Below, one piece after another: positions 1 to 7,038 of a DNA stretch of 11,133 nt; position 1 is the stretch's first letter; each line of letters begins with the position of its first letter. Made by a program: the position numbers and the translations under genes. Below the pieces are notes generated by a model that saw only the letters and a program-made list of their open reading frames with translations, did no database searches and was not told the origin of the DNA. The DNA comes from an uncultured Eubacteriales bacterium (lineage in GTDB: Bacteria > Bacillota > Clostridia > Peptostreptococcales > Anaerovoracaceae), in contig CACXCQ010000158.1 in NCBI GenBank assembly GCA_902766185.1, positions 1 through 11,133 on the forward strand, written 5' to 3'.

Positions 1-245
1 TCCTCCACCGTCATGCCGATGATCATGTCCGTCGCCATGCTCGAAGAGGCGATGGCGCTTCCGCAGCCGTAGGTCTTGAATTTGGCGTCGGTGATGACAT
101 CGTTCTCATCCACATCGATGGTCACCTGCATCATGTCGCCGCACACCGGGCTGCCGTAGATGCCCTTGCCCGAAGGGTTTTCGATCTCTCCTACATTATG
201 GGGATTCAGGAAATGATCCATTACAGTATCGTTATATAAAGCCAT
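1..245 (-). CDS. nifU: NifU/IscU-type iron-sulfur cluster scaffold protein, partial (C-terminus outside window)
   Basis: Scaffold on which the desulfurase and an iron source build [2Fe-2S]/[4Fe-4S] clusters before transfer to apoproteins in the cytoplasm. Only about the first 81 codons are in the window. The translation begins MALYNDTVMDHFLNPHNVG, the typical NifU/IscU opening, and contains two of the three conserved cluster ligands: Cys35 in SPVCGD (with Asp37) and Cys61 in TYGCGSAIASSS. The third Cys lies beyond the window edge. The ATG at 243-245 follows the nifS stop codon by four bases, and a GGAAGG element inside the end of nifS serves as ribosome binding site, so the two are co-transcribed and probably translationally coupled. 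Pairing with a group I desulfurase and no other isc or suf genes in view is the usual minimal Clostridia arrangement. Whether the protein is a short U-type scaffold or a longer modular NifU cannot be seen here. Confidence 0.95.
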   Translation of the reverse strand, partial: MALYNDTVMDHFLNPHNVGEIENPSGKGIYGSPVCGDMMQVTIDVDENDVITDAKFKTYGCGSAIASSSMATDMIIGMTVE

Positions 246-249
246 TTTC

Positions 250-1428
250 TTACCATCCTTCCTTGCCTGTCACAGGCGAAACTCTTCTCAGCGTATCCAC
301 GACCTTGGCCAGAGCCTCTACGGCGTAGTCGATGTCTTCCTTCGTGGTGAAATCGCCTACGGTGAACCGCACCGTGCCATTGATGACCTCCATGGGGACC
401 CGTGTGGATGCCAGCACGTGGGAGATGTCCAGGGACCCTGAAGAACAAGCGGAGCCGGTGGAGACGCTCACTCCGGCCGCATCAAGCAAAAGCAGGATCG
501 ATTCTCCCTCGATATAACTGAAGGACACATTCAGGTTCGCCGGATGGCGCCGGTCGAAGTCCTTCGGTCCGTTCAGGCGGACCTTGTCGATCTTCTCCTG
601 GATCTGATCCCAGAGATACTGGCGCAGCTGCCTGGAATGGGCGATGTGTTCGTCCAGATTCACTCTTGCCATTTCCGCCGCTTTGCCAAAGCCCACGATA
701 CCGGCGGTGTTTTCGGTGCCGGCACGCTTCCTGTTCTCCTGGGCTCCGCCGTGGACGAAGCTCGGCATGATGACGCCTTTTCTCTTGTACAGGGCGCCTA
801 TTCCCTTGGGCCCGTAGATCTTATGGGCGGACATGGACAGAAGGTCCACGCCCAGTTCCTTCACATCGATTGGTACATTGCCTGCCGCCTGGACCGCGTC
901 CGTGTGGAACAGGATCCCGTGCTTCTTCGCGATGGCAGCGAGCTCCTTAATGGGTTCCACGGTTCCGATCTCATTGTTCACCATCATGATGCTGATAAGG
1001 ATCGTTTTGTCCGTGATGGCTGCTTCCAGATCCTCCGGAGAAACGAAGCCTTCATCGTCCACATCCAGATAAGTGATCTCCATGCCGTGATACTTGGCCA
1101 GATACATGCAGGTATGCAGGATGGCATGGTGCTCGATCTTTGTCGTGATGATGTGATTGCCCTTGTTCTTGAGCTGATCCGCCAGGCCCTCCAGGACCCA
1201 GTTGTCCGCTTCCGTTCCGCAGGAGGTGAAGAATATCTCGCCGGGGGCAGCGCCGATCAGGTCCGCGACCTGCTGCCTGGCTTTCGTCAGGCCTTCCTTC
1301 GCCTTCAGTCCCGGTCCGTAAAGACTTGAGGGATTGCCGTAAAACTCCGTGTAATACGGAAGCATTTCCCGGACGACTTCCTCCTTCGTTGGTGTGGTTG
1401 CTGAATAGTCCAGATAGACTTCTCTCAT
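250..1428 (-). CDS. nifS: Cysteine desulfurase, NifS/IscS group I
   Basis: PLP-dependent enzyme that takes sulfur from L-cysteine, giving alanine and a protein-bound persulfide, and hands it to the neighbouring NifU scaffold. The 392-residue length fits the family. Visible motifs, numbered from the chosen start: N-terminal YLDYSATTP; His100 in IEHHAIL, which stacks on PLP; Asp177 and Gln180 in HTDAVQAAG; the Schiff-base Lys203 in SAHKIYGPKG; RAGTEN near 235-240; and the catalytic loop Cys328 in STGSACSSGS, the long-loop form typical of NifS/IscS rather than SufS. The ATG at 1428 is chosen because MREVYLDYSATTP matches the conserved N-terminus and an AGGAG lies about 11 bases upstream. The reading frame stays open for 28 more codons but that stretch covers the promoter. 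It has its own promoter in the 91-base gap after the DUF896 gene and runs into nifU with a four-base gap. Confidence 0.97.
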   Translation of the reverse strand: MREVYLDYSATTPTKEEVVREMLPYYTEFYGNPSSLYGPGLKAKEGLTKARQQVADLIGAAPGEIFFTSCGTEADNWVLEGLADQLKNKGNHIITTKIEHHAILHTCMYLAKYHGMEITYLDVDDEGFVSPEDLEAAITDKTILISIMMVNNEIGTVEPIKELAAIAKKHGILFHTDAVQAAGNVPIDVKELGVDLLSMSAHKIYGPKGIGALYKRKGVIMPSFVHGGAQENRKRAGTENTAGIVGFGKAAEMARVNLDEHIAHSRQLRQYLWDQIQEKIDKVRLNGPKDFDRRHPANLNVSFSYIEGESILLLLDAAGVSVSTGSACSSGSLDISHVLASTRVPMEVINGTVRFTVGDFTTKEDIDYAVEALAKVVDTLRRVSPVTGKEGW

Positions 1429-1485
1429 TGATTTCACGTCTCCTTTGCTTTGGATGACCGGTCTGTTCCCGCCGGCCAACTGTAT

Positions 1486-1514
1486 ATTATACCTCTTAGG
1501 TAAAGATTGCAATC
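1486..1514 (-). promoter_or_regulatory. Predicted promoter and possible operator of nifS-nifU
   Basis: Read on the minus strand there is a perfect -10 box TATAAT (1486-1491) and a TTGCAA -35-like box (1507-1512), 15 bases apart, which is shorter than the usual 17. Two palindromes sit here: TACCT-CTT-AGGTA (1490-1502), filling the spacer and touching the -10 box, and GATTGCAATC (1505-1514), covering the -35 box. Such a placement is what a repressor operator would look like, and Fe-S assembly genes are often controlled by Rrf2/IscR-type proteins. No specific regulator can be assigned by sequence alone. The -10 box is about 58 bases upstream of the nifS ATG, and a GC-rich hairpin may form in the leader between them. 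Confidence 0.6.
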
Positions 1515-1519
1515 ACTTT

Positions 1520-1738
1520 TTAGATCAGTTTTTTCTCCCTGGCGATCTCCTCCAGCTCGGCCTCTGTCAGGTCCTCCACGAACCGGACATCCTCCAGCTG
1601 TCTGCGGAAGTTCTTCCGAAACTCCGCCAGATATTCCTGGCGCAGAACAGCCTGTTCCGCCTTTTCCTCTTCGGTCAGCCCTTCGGATTTTTTCTTGTGG
1701 GCCAGTTCGTTGATCCTGTCGATCAGTTCTTTTCTCAT
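1520..1738 (-). CDS. DUF896 family (YnzC-like) small protein
   Basis: A 72-residue, highly charged, all-helical protein. It opens with MRKELIDRINELAHKKKSEG, followed by LTEEEKAEQAVLRQEYLAEF; the INELA, KKKSEGLT and EQ..LR.EYL pattern is the signature of the DUF896/UPF0291 family, cytoplasmic proteins of about 70-80 residues found across Firmicutes (B. subtilis YnzC). The family forms a helical hairpin; its molecular role is not established. An AGGAGA lies 10 bases before the ATG. The gene starts 44 bases after the nadE stop codon and no promoter is evident between them, so it is probably the last gene of the murI-nadE transcript. It is followed by the separate nifS promoter. No intrinsic terminator was recognised after it. 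Confidence 0.88.
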   Translation of the reverse strand: MRKELIDRINELAHKKKSEGLTEEEKAEQAVLRQEYLAEFRKNFRRQLEDVRFVEDLTEAELEEIAREKKLI

Positions 1739-1782
1739 CTATGTACTATCTCCTCTTCATGGAATTATGGCTATGCTTCTTC

Positions 1783-2526
1783 TCAGTCCTCCGGCGTATA
1801 TTCGAAGGTTGGCATGGGCTGCAGCTTGAACAGATTCGCTTCGTGCTTGCGGTCGATCTTCTCCCGGATCTCCGGATCCTCGCAGATACCTTCCCGGATG
1901 TAACGGTCGAGCACGGCGTAGGTGAAGCCCAGATTGTCTTCATCCGTCTTGGCCTGCAGACCGTCGATGGGAACCTTGTCCACGAACATGGAGGGAAGTC
2001 CCAGAGCCCGTCCGACCGCCTTGACCTCCTGCACCGTCAGCTTCGACAGCGGGCTGAAGTCTCCGGCGCCATCACCGAACTTGGTGTTGTATCCCACCCA
2101 GTCCTCGGACAGGTTGCAGGTGTTGGCGACTCTGCCGTTGATGTTCTGGGAAACGGCGTAGAGCACAGCCATGCGCAGCCGGGGAGGCAGATTGGTCTTC
2201 GCCTGATCCGTAAACGTGTCGAAATGCTCCATCAGCTCCGTGACCACGCCGTCGTAGGCGCCCTTGATGTTGAACACCACGGAGTCGATCCCCAGGTGCT
2301 CCACCAGGGCCTTGGATACGTCGATATCGAACTGCTCGCCGTTTGGCATCATCACGCCGAACACATTTTCCCTGCCCAGAGCCTCTGCGCAGAGCGCAGC
2401 GACAACGGAGCTGTCCTTGCCTCCGGAAATGCCGATGACGGCCTTGCATCCCTTCCCGTTCTTTTCAAACCAGTCTCTAATCCACGCAACGATGTCATTC
2501 TTGACTTTTTCCGCATCGAAACTCAT
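1783..2526 (-). CDS. nadE: NH3-dependent NAD+ synthetase
   Basis: Catalyses the last step of NAD synthesis, amidating nicotinate adenine dinucleotide with ATP and ammonia in the cytoplasm. The 247-residue protein consists of the synthetase domain only; the N-terminal glutaminase (nitrilase-like) domain of glutamine-dependent NadE proteins is absent, so free ammonia should be the nitrogen donor. The N-type ATP pyrophosphatase P-loop is SGGKDSS at residues 34-40, and the conserved NTCNLSE...GYNTKFGDGAGDFSPL block follows in the middle of the protein, with the DEDNLGF-type region near the C-terminus. Its ATG (2524-2526) overlaps the TGA of the upstream MBL-fold gene in an ATGA arrangement, which indicates translational coupling. 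The DUF896 gene follows after 44 bases. Confidence 0.95.
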   Translation of the reverse strand: MSFDAEKVKNDIVAWIRDWFEKNGKGCKAVIGISGGKDSSVVAALCAEALGRENVFGVMMPNGEQFDIDVSKALVEHLGIDSVVFNIKGAYDGVVTELMEHFDTFTDQAKTNLPPRLRMAVLYAVSQNINGRVANTCNLSEDWVGYNTKFGDGAGDFSPLSKLTVQEVKAVGRALGLPSMFVDKVPIDGLQAKTDEDNLGFTYAVLDRYIREGICEDPEIREKIDRKHEANLFKLQPMPTFEYTPED

Positions 2527-3557
2527 TGTTCTCTCCTCTCGATCTCCCTGATCAGTGCTTTGATTATATGCGACGAATTCAGCATGAACGCTTCCTTCGG
2601 CTGTTCCATTTTCTTCACGCCGGTCCAGTACCGGTCGGCGTAGCGGCTCAGCATGGTCTCATCGTCCAGCCCGCCATCCCTCAGACGGCGGACGAAGTCC
2701 ATCTTGCTCTCGCACTCCGCGGCGAAGTCATCCCAATACTCACCCAGCATATCCTGAGGCACCATGCCGAAATGAGGCAGGCACAGATACGCCGGATGCA
2801 GGCTCCTGCACTTATCCGCGGAAAGCAGAGCGTCGTAGAAGCTCTTCAGCACCGGAGTGTGGATGTATCCTCTGCCGTCCGGCGTCCCCTCCGGTCTTCC
2901 CTCGATGATTCCGGTGCTTTCACTGGTGAACAGCAGATGGATGGGATCCAGCATATAACTCATGGAACAGTCGGTATGACCCTTTGTCTCGTAGGCTGTG
3001 ATTGTCTCCTGCCCCAGGCTTACCTGGTCGCCGTCCCTGAGGATCCGGTCCACCGCCAGATTGTCCACCCGGATCTCCTTCGTGCTTCCCGGCTCATACA
3101 GCTGCAGCGCATGCTCACCCAGTTCCTTCATGAGAGCGTGCGCCCCCGGACGCTTCAGGATCTTCGCGCAGTGTTCACTTCCGCAGACCACCGCCGAAGG
3201 AAAGGCTTCCCGGATCCATGGAAGCGCGCCGATGTGATCGTAGTGGGAATGGCTCAGCAGGATATAGTCGAGCCGGTCTCTGCCCAGGGCGGACAGCCGG
3301 CCGACCAGATTGCTCAGGGTCACCTCGGCGCAGTAGGCCATGCCGCAGTCCAGCAGCGCTGTCTCCTCTGTCCCGCAGATCAGCAGCGCTTCGCCGCCGT
3401 GTCCTCCCGTCACCCGGTAAATGGGTCCGGGGAAGGAGAAACGGTCATACCCTTCAAATACCTCGAACAGCGCGATATCCTGCGGCAGATCCACCACAGA
3501 GGACTGCCCGGGGCTCTGGCCGATGCAGGTTGTCATTTTCTCGTTCTGGTTACACAT
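2523..3557 (-). CDS. MBL-fold metallo-hydrolase of unknown substrate
   Basis: A 344-residue metallo-beta-lactamase-fold hydrolase, presumed cytoplasmic (no signal peptide or membrane segment). The metal-binding motif is LSHSHYDHIG, with His103, His105, Asp107 and His108; His194 follows in TKGHTDCSMSY and a late His262 in CLPHFG. The usual bridging Gly-Asp after LFT is replaced by Ser-Glu (LFTSESTG, Glu213), discussed as a finding. The C-terminal third beyond the core (about residues 270-344) is helical and charged. The fold covers many reactions, and nothing here identifies the substrate. Start choice: this ATG has a GAGG eight bases upstream and begins 10 bases after the preceding stop codon; an ATG at 3578 in the same frame would add seven residues and overlap the preceding gene by 11 bases. 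Its stop codon overlaps the nadE start, so it is in the murI-nadE transcript. Confidence 0.85.
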   Translation of the reverse strand: MCNQNEKMTTCIGQSPGQSSVVDLPQDIALFEVFEGYDRFSFPGPIYRVTGGHGGEALLICGTEETALLDCGMAYCAEVTLSNLVGRLSALGRDRLDYILLSHSHYDHIGALPWIREAFPSAVVCGSEHCAKILKRPGAHALMKELGEHALQLYEPGSTKEIRVDNLAVDRILRDGDQVSLGQETITAYETKGHTDCSMSYMLDPIHLLFTSESTGIIEGRPEGTPDGRGYIHTPVLKSFYDALLSADKCRSLHPAYLCLPHFGMVPQDMLGEYWDDFAAECESKMDFVRRLRDGGLDDETMLSRYADRYWTGVKKMEQPKEAFMLNSSHIIKALIREIERREQ

Positions 3558-3567
3558 GTCCGCCGCC

Positions 3568-4239
3568 TCAGTTGTCATGTCTTCTGCCCATGCCGGTATC
3601 GATAATGGTGCCCATCATGGGATCCTTCAGCGGATCGTCCCCGGGATCGTCGTCGAATTCATCGCCCGGCGTGTACACGATGGCGCCATCGTTATATCCG
3701 TCCTCTGCCGCTGCCAGCTCAGCGAAGGACATGGTATAGCTGTCCAGTTCATAGCTGAGAGCATCTTCAAAGGAATAGCGGTAGGCCTCCGCCCCCAGCC
3801 TTTGCATGCGTGAGGTGGTGATGGCGTCCCGCAGGCTCTGGTGCAAAGGCAGGCCGCCCTCCTCCGGGGTGAGCTCCACGTCCGATTCGAAGACGTACCA
3901 GCTGCGGAAACGGCAGAACTCGTCCGTAAGCCGGCGAAGATCCTGCTCCGCTTCGCCCCCGGCGTCCCGGTTGCCCGCCAGGCCTACCAGTGACATCTTG
4001 ATCTGATGGAGCAGAGAGTAGATCTCTCCGCTGTCCTGTGGAAGACCGTCCAGGATGTCCTCGAAATAGTCTTCCAGAAGCTCGGTGATCATGGTCTCCT
4101 CCGCTCCCGCGAACAGGGCGTACACCGCCTCCTGTTCTATATCTTCGTCGCTTTCCACCAGATCCGCCATGGCTTCGAAGTACTGAAAATCAGCGGCGGA
4201 ATCCAGTTCCAGATAAGCAAGGAGTTCCTCAAAGTTCAT
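3568..4239 (-). CDS. Conserved-looking hypothetical acidic protein
   Basis: I do not recognise this 223-residue protein. It begins MNFEELLAYLELDSAADFQY. The first 85 or so residues are strongly acidic and predicted helical (many Glu/Asp, few Lys), a central part contains a Trp/Tyr-bearing segment (FRSWYVFESDVELTPEEGG), and the C-terminal 40 residues are rich in Asp, Gly and Pro (DEFDDDPGDDPLKDP) and probably disordered. There is no signal peptide, membrane segment or metal-binding motif. It is a real gene rather than a shadow: its start overlaps the murI end by 11 bases, a GGGAAAG ribosome binding site precedes the ATG, and the MBL-fold gene starts 10 bases after it. The frame is open upstream to 4299, but those codons lie inside murI. 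Position suggests a partner or regulator of murI or of the MBL-fold enzyme; this is only inference. Confidence 0.8.
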   Translation of the reverse strand: MNFEELLAYLELDSAADFQYFEAMADLVESDEDIEQEAVYALFAGAEETMITELLEDYFEDILDGLPQDSGEIYSLLHQIKMSLVGLAGNRDAGGEAEQDLRRLTDEFCRFRSWYVFESDVELTPEEGGLPLHQSLRDAITTSRMQRLGAEAYRYSFEDALSYELDSYTMSFAELAAAEDGYNDGAIVYTPGDEFDDDPGDDPLKDPMMGTIIDTGMGRRHDN

Positions 4240-5065
4240 ACATTCTTTCCCTTTCGAGGTCAAAGTTGACGAACTTGACCTTCTTGTGTTCATCCACATC
4301 CTCGAAGATGTGGTCGATCATATTAATGAAGTTCTCCGACAGGTCGCTGGCGTAGAACACGTTGGTGAAATCCGAATTTTCGGCCAGCTGGTCACGGTCC
4401 CTGAGGATCTTTTCGATCTCACCGATGACCACGCTGGATGGATTGACGATCTTCAGATCCGGATAGATCCGGGAGATGTTTTCCTTGATCAGCGGATAGT
4501 GGGTGCAGCCCAGAATAACCGTATCCAGGCGGTTGTTCTTCACGAAATCGTCCATATAATAACGGATGGTCATATCCATGATCTCGTTGCGGATGATCCC
4601 CTCTTCGATGAGGGGGACAAAGGCAGGACAGGCTGTTTCGCTGATGCGAAGCTTAGGCGCCAGAGCCGCGATATGGTTGCGGTAGGCGTGGCTGGCGATG
4701 GTGACCTTCGTACCGATGATCCCCACCCGGCTTCCTTCCGGGCAGGTTCTGGCCACCTCGTCCGCTGCCGGGGTGATGATGCCGACGATAGGGATCTCGG
4801 GAAAACGCTTCCGAAGATCCTCAAGGCATGTGGCGCTCACCGTGTTGCAGGCGATGACGATCATCTTCACGTTGCATTTCACAAGAAAATCCGCGATCTC
4901 GCTGCTGAAGCGGCGGATCGTGGTCACAGCCTTCGAGCCGTACGGCGTTCTGGCTGTATCGCCGAAGTAGATCACCTTCTCCTGGGGAAGCGCGTTCATT
5001 AAATATGGTATGCTGGTCAGTCCGCCCAGCCCTGAATCAAAGAACCCGATGGGTCTGTTGTCCAT
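4229..5065 (-). CDS. murI: Glutamate racemase
   Basis: Cofactor-independent racemase that turns L-glutamate into D-glutamate for the second residue of the peptidoglycan stem peptide. The 278-residue length is normal. N-terminal IGFFDSGLGGLTSIPYL supplies the conserved Asp10 and Ser11, and the two catalytic thiols are visible: Cys73 in IACNTVSA and Cys187 in LGCTHYPLI (with His189). GDTARTPYGSK near residues 35-45 is the family substrate-binding loop. It is the first gene of the minus-strand run and ends 11 bases inside the following hypothetical gene. It starts at ATG 5065 with an AAGGAAA ribosome binding site just upstream, and its likely promoter lies about 45-70 bases upstream in the divergent spacer with pepF. 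Confidence 0.97.
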   Translation of the reverse strand: MDNRPIGFFDSGLGGLTSIPYLMNALPQEKVIYFGDTARTPYGSKAVTTIRRFSSEIADFLVKCNVKMIVIACNTVSATCLEDLRKRFPEIPIVGIITPAADEVARTCPEGSRVGIIGTKVTIASHAYRNHIAALAPKLRISETACPAFVPLIEEGIIRNEIMDMTIRYYMDDFVKNNRLDTVILGCTHYPLIKENISRIYPDLKIVNPSSVVIGEIEKILRDRDQLAENSDFTNVFYASDLSENFINMIDHIFEDVDEHKKVKFVNFDLERERMYEL

Positions 5066-5088
5066 GCGTGATAATTTCCTTCCAGTTG

Positions 5089-5117
5089 TTGAATCAATAA
5101 CTCAGATATTATACAAT
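5089..5117 (+). promoter_or_regulatory. Predicted promoter of pepF-nadK-rluD
   Basis: On the plus strand TTGAAT (5089-5094) and TACAAT (5112-5117) are separated by exactly 17 bases, matching the sigma-A consensus at four and five of six positions. The leader to the pepF ATG would be about 65 bases and ends in a strong AAGGAGG ribosome binding site. It overlaps the facing murI promoter, so polymerase can probably occupy only one of the two at a time. Confidence 0.5.
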
Positions 5118-5136
5118 ATCGTTGTTCGAAAGTAAA
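5108..5136 (-). promoter_or_regulatory. Predicted promoter of the murI transcript
   Basis: On the minus strand a perfect TATAAT (5108-5113) is preceded at 17 bases by TTTACT (5131-5136), a weak match to the -35 consensus. The predicted leader is about 35 bases. The -10 box overlaps that of the divergent pepF promoter by two bases. Inferred by eye from hexamers and spacing only. Confidence 0.55.
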
Positions 5137-5188
5137 CAATCCGATTGCGGTAAAAGTACGATATTCCGCCGTTACAAGGAGGCAGACA

Positions 5189-7018
5189 ATGGCAAAGACC
5201 GAAGCAAAACAGCAGATACGCCCCAGAGCCGAGATGGATCCCGCCTACAAGTGGGATCTGGAGGCCATGATCCCGGATGAATCCGTCCTGGAGGACCAGC
5301 TTTTGCGGCTGAAGGAAGAAGCGTCCGAATACCGGAAGACCTACGCCGGTCACCTGACCGAAAGCGGCGACACCCTGGCCCGGGCCTACGCGGACAAGGA
5401 CGATATCTGGCGCAGGCTGGAGAAGATCTACGTCTATGCCCACATGCGGCGAGACGAGGACAACGCGGTCAGCCGGTATCAGGCCCTCACCGACCGGTGC
5501 ATGTCCTGCATCGCTGAAGTAAGCGCCCAGATGGCCTTCTTCTCGCCAGAGCTTCTGGCTGCTGAGGAAGAGACGATCCTGGGTTATCTGGAGAACACGC
5601 CGGACCTGAAGGTCTACGACTTCGCTGTTCGGGACGCTCTTCGCCTGAAAGCCCACGTCCTCACCGGAAGCGAAGAAGCCATTCTGGCTCAGATGAGCGA
5701 GGTCACCGGAGCCACGAAGGATATCTTCGCCATGCTGAACAACGCGGATCTCACTTTCGGGACTGTTTCCGGGGAGGACGGCACGGAGATGGAACTGACC
5801 CACGGCACCTACATCAAAGCCATGGAAAGCCACGACCGGACTCTGCGCAAGGCGGCCTACGATTCCATGTACGACGCCTATAAGAAGCTGATCAACACCA
5901 TCGCCGCGGCCTACAACTACAACACGAAGACCGATGTGGTCACGGCCAGGATCCGCAAGTTCGGTTCCTCCCGGGAGGCGGCCCTGTCCGGAGACAATAT
6001 CCCGGCCTCCGTCTACGACAATTTGGTGGAGGTCGTGAACGACACCCTGCCCCAGCTGCACCGGTATACTCAGCTGCGCAGAAAACTTCTGGCGCCTCAG
6101 GACGGCAAAATGTATATGTACGACATGTACGTCCCCCTGATCAGGCTCCCTGAGCGCAAGGTTCCCTTCGAGGAAGGCCTTGATATCATGCGGGCCGCGC
6201 TGAGGCCCTTCGGGGACGACTATCTGGAGAAGATGAACGAAGGGATCTCCCAGCGCTGGATCGATGTGTACGAGAATAAGGGCAAGACGAGCGGCGCCTA
6301 CAGCTTCGGCTGCTACGACAGCTATCCCTACATTCTGCTGAACTATACGGATACCCTGAAGGATGTGTTCACCATCATCCATGAGATGGGCCATTCCATG
6401 CATTCGCGCTACACGAGGGAGACCCAGCCCTATATCTATGGCAGCCACTCCATTTTCACCGCTGAAGTAGCCTCTACCGTAAACGAATCCCTGCTGATGC
6501 ATCACCTGCTGGAGACGGAAAAAGAGCCCGAGATGCGCAAATACCTGCTGAACATGCACCTGGAGGAGTTCCGGACCACCCTCTTCCGCCAGACCCAGTT
6601 CGCTGAATTTGAAGATCTGACCCACAAGGAGATCGAGTCCGGCGGACAGCTCACCGCGGAGTGGCTGTGCGAGACTTATCAGCAGCTCAACGACAAGTAT
6701 TACGGCCCCGCCGTGGAACGCGACGACACGATCCGCTACGAGTGGGCCAGGATCCCGCATTTCTATAATGCATTTTATGTCTACAAGTATGCCACTGGGT
6801 ATTCCGCTGCCACGGCCATCTCCAAAAAAATCATCGAGGAAGGCGAGCCGGCCGCGAAGCGCTACATCGACTTCCTGCGCACGGGCGAATCGGATCACCC
6901 CATCGAGCTTCTGAAGATCGCCGGCGTCGACATGAGCGATCCCCAGCCCATCCGGGACGCCATGACGACCTTTACCGGGATACTTGACGAATTTGAAACC
7001 CTTGTAGATGCCGATTGA
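5189..7018 (+). CDS. pepF: Oligoendopeptidase F (M3B family zinc metallopeptidase)
   Basis: Cytoplasmic zinc endopeptidase that cleaves short peptides (roughly 7-17 residues in characterised members) for recycling. The 609-residue length matches PepF. The N-terminus shows the family's YKWDLEAMIPDE motif near residues 18-28, an N-terminal oligoendopeptidase F domain follows to about residue 190, and the M3 catalytic domain occupies about 200-590. The zinc site is IIHEMGHSMHS, with His398, catalytic Glu399 and His402; the third ligand is Glu426 in TAEVASTVNE. The C-terminal RIPHFYNAFYVYKYATGYSAA segment with His/Tyr residues for substrate binding is present. The start has a strong AAGGAGG seven to eight bases upstream. 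It leads the plus-strand transcript; nadK starts 20 bases after its stop codon. Nothing is missing or broken. Confidence 0.96.
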   Translation: MAKTEAKQQIRPRAEMDPAYKWDLEAMIPDESVLEDQLLRLKEEASEYRKTYAGHLTESGDTLARAYADKDDIWRRLEKIYVYAHMRRDEDNAVSRYQALTDRCMSCIAEVSAQMAFFSPELLAAEEETILGYLENTPDLKVYDFAVRDALRLKAHVLTGSEEAILAQMSEVTGATKDIFAMLNNADLTFGTVSGEDGTEMELTHGTYIKAMESHDRTLRKAAYDSMYDAYKKLINTIAAAYNYNTKTDVVTARIRKFGSSREAALSGDNIPASVYDNLVEVVNDTLPQLHRYTQLRRKLLAPQDGKMYMYDMYVPLIRLPERKVPFEEGLDIMRAALRPFGDDYLEKMNEGISQRWIDVYENKGKTSGAYSFGCYDSYPYILLNYTDTLKDVFTIIHEMGHSMHSRYTRETQPYIYGSHSIFTAEVASTVNESLLMHHLLETEKEPEMRKYLLNMHLEEFRTTLFRQTQFAEFEDLTHKEIESGGQLTAEWLCETYQQLNDKYYGPAVERDDTIRYEWARIPHFYNAFYVYKYATGYSAATAISKKIIEEGEPAAKRYIDFLRTGESDHPIELLKIAGVDMSDPQPIRDAMTTFTGILDEFETLVDAD

Positions 7019-7038
7019 TCGAATCGAGGTACGACAGC

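Noticed and set aside
544..1329. 261-codon plus-strand frame opposite nifS
   Set aside because: Antisense to a fully recognised cysteine desulfurase and without domain motifs.
1741..3605. Long plus-strand open frames (300 and 359 codons) opposite nadE and the MBL-fold gene
   Set aside because: They are complements of clearly coding genes, with compositions typical of shadow frames and no family motifs.
5102..6898. 598-codon open frame on the minus strand opposite pepF
   Set aside because: pepF is unmistakable by its HEXXH site and length. The antisense frame has no recognisable domain, is rich in Val, Gly, Leu and His as expected from the complement of GC-biased codons, and has no ribosome binding site at its ATG.
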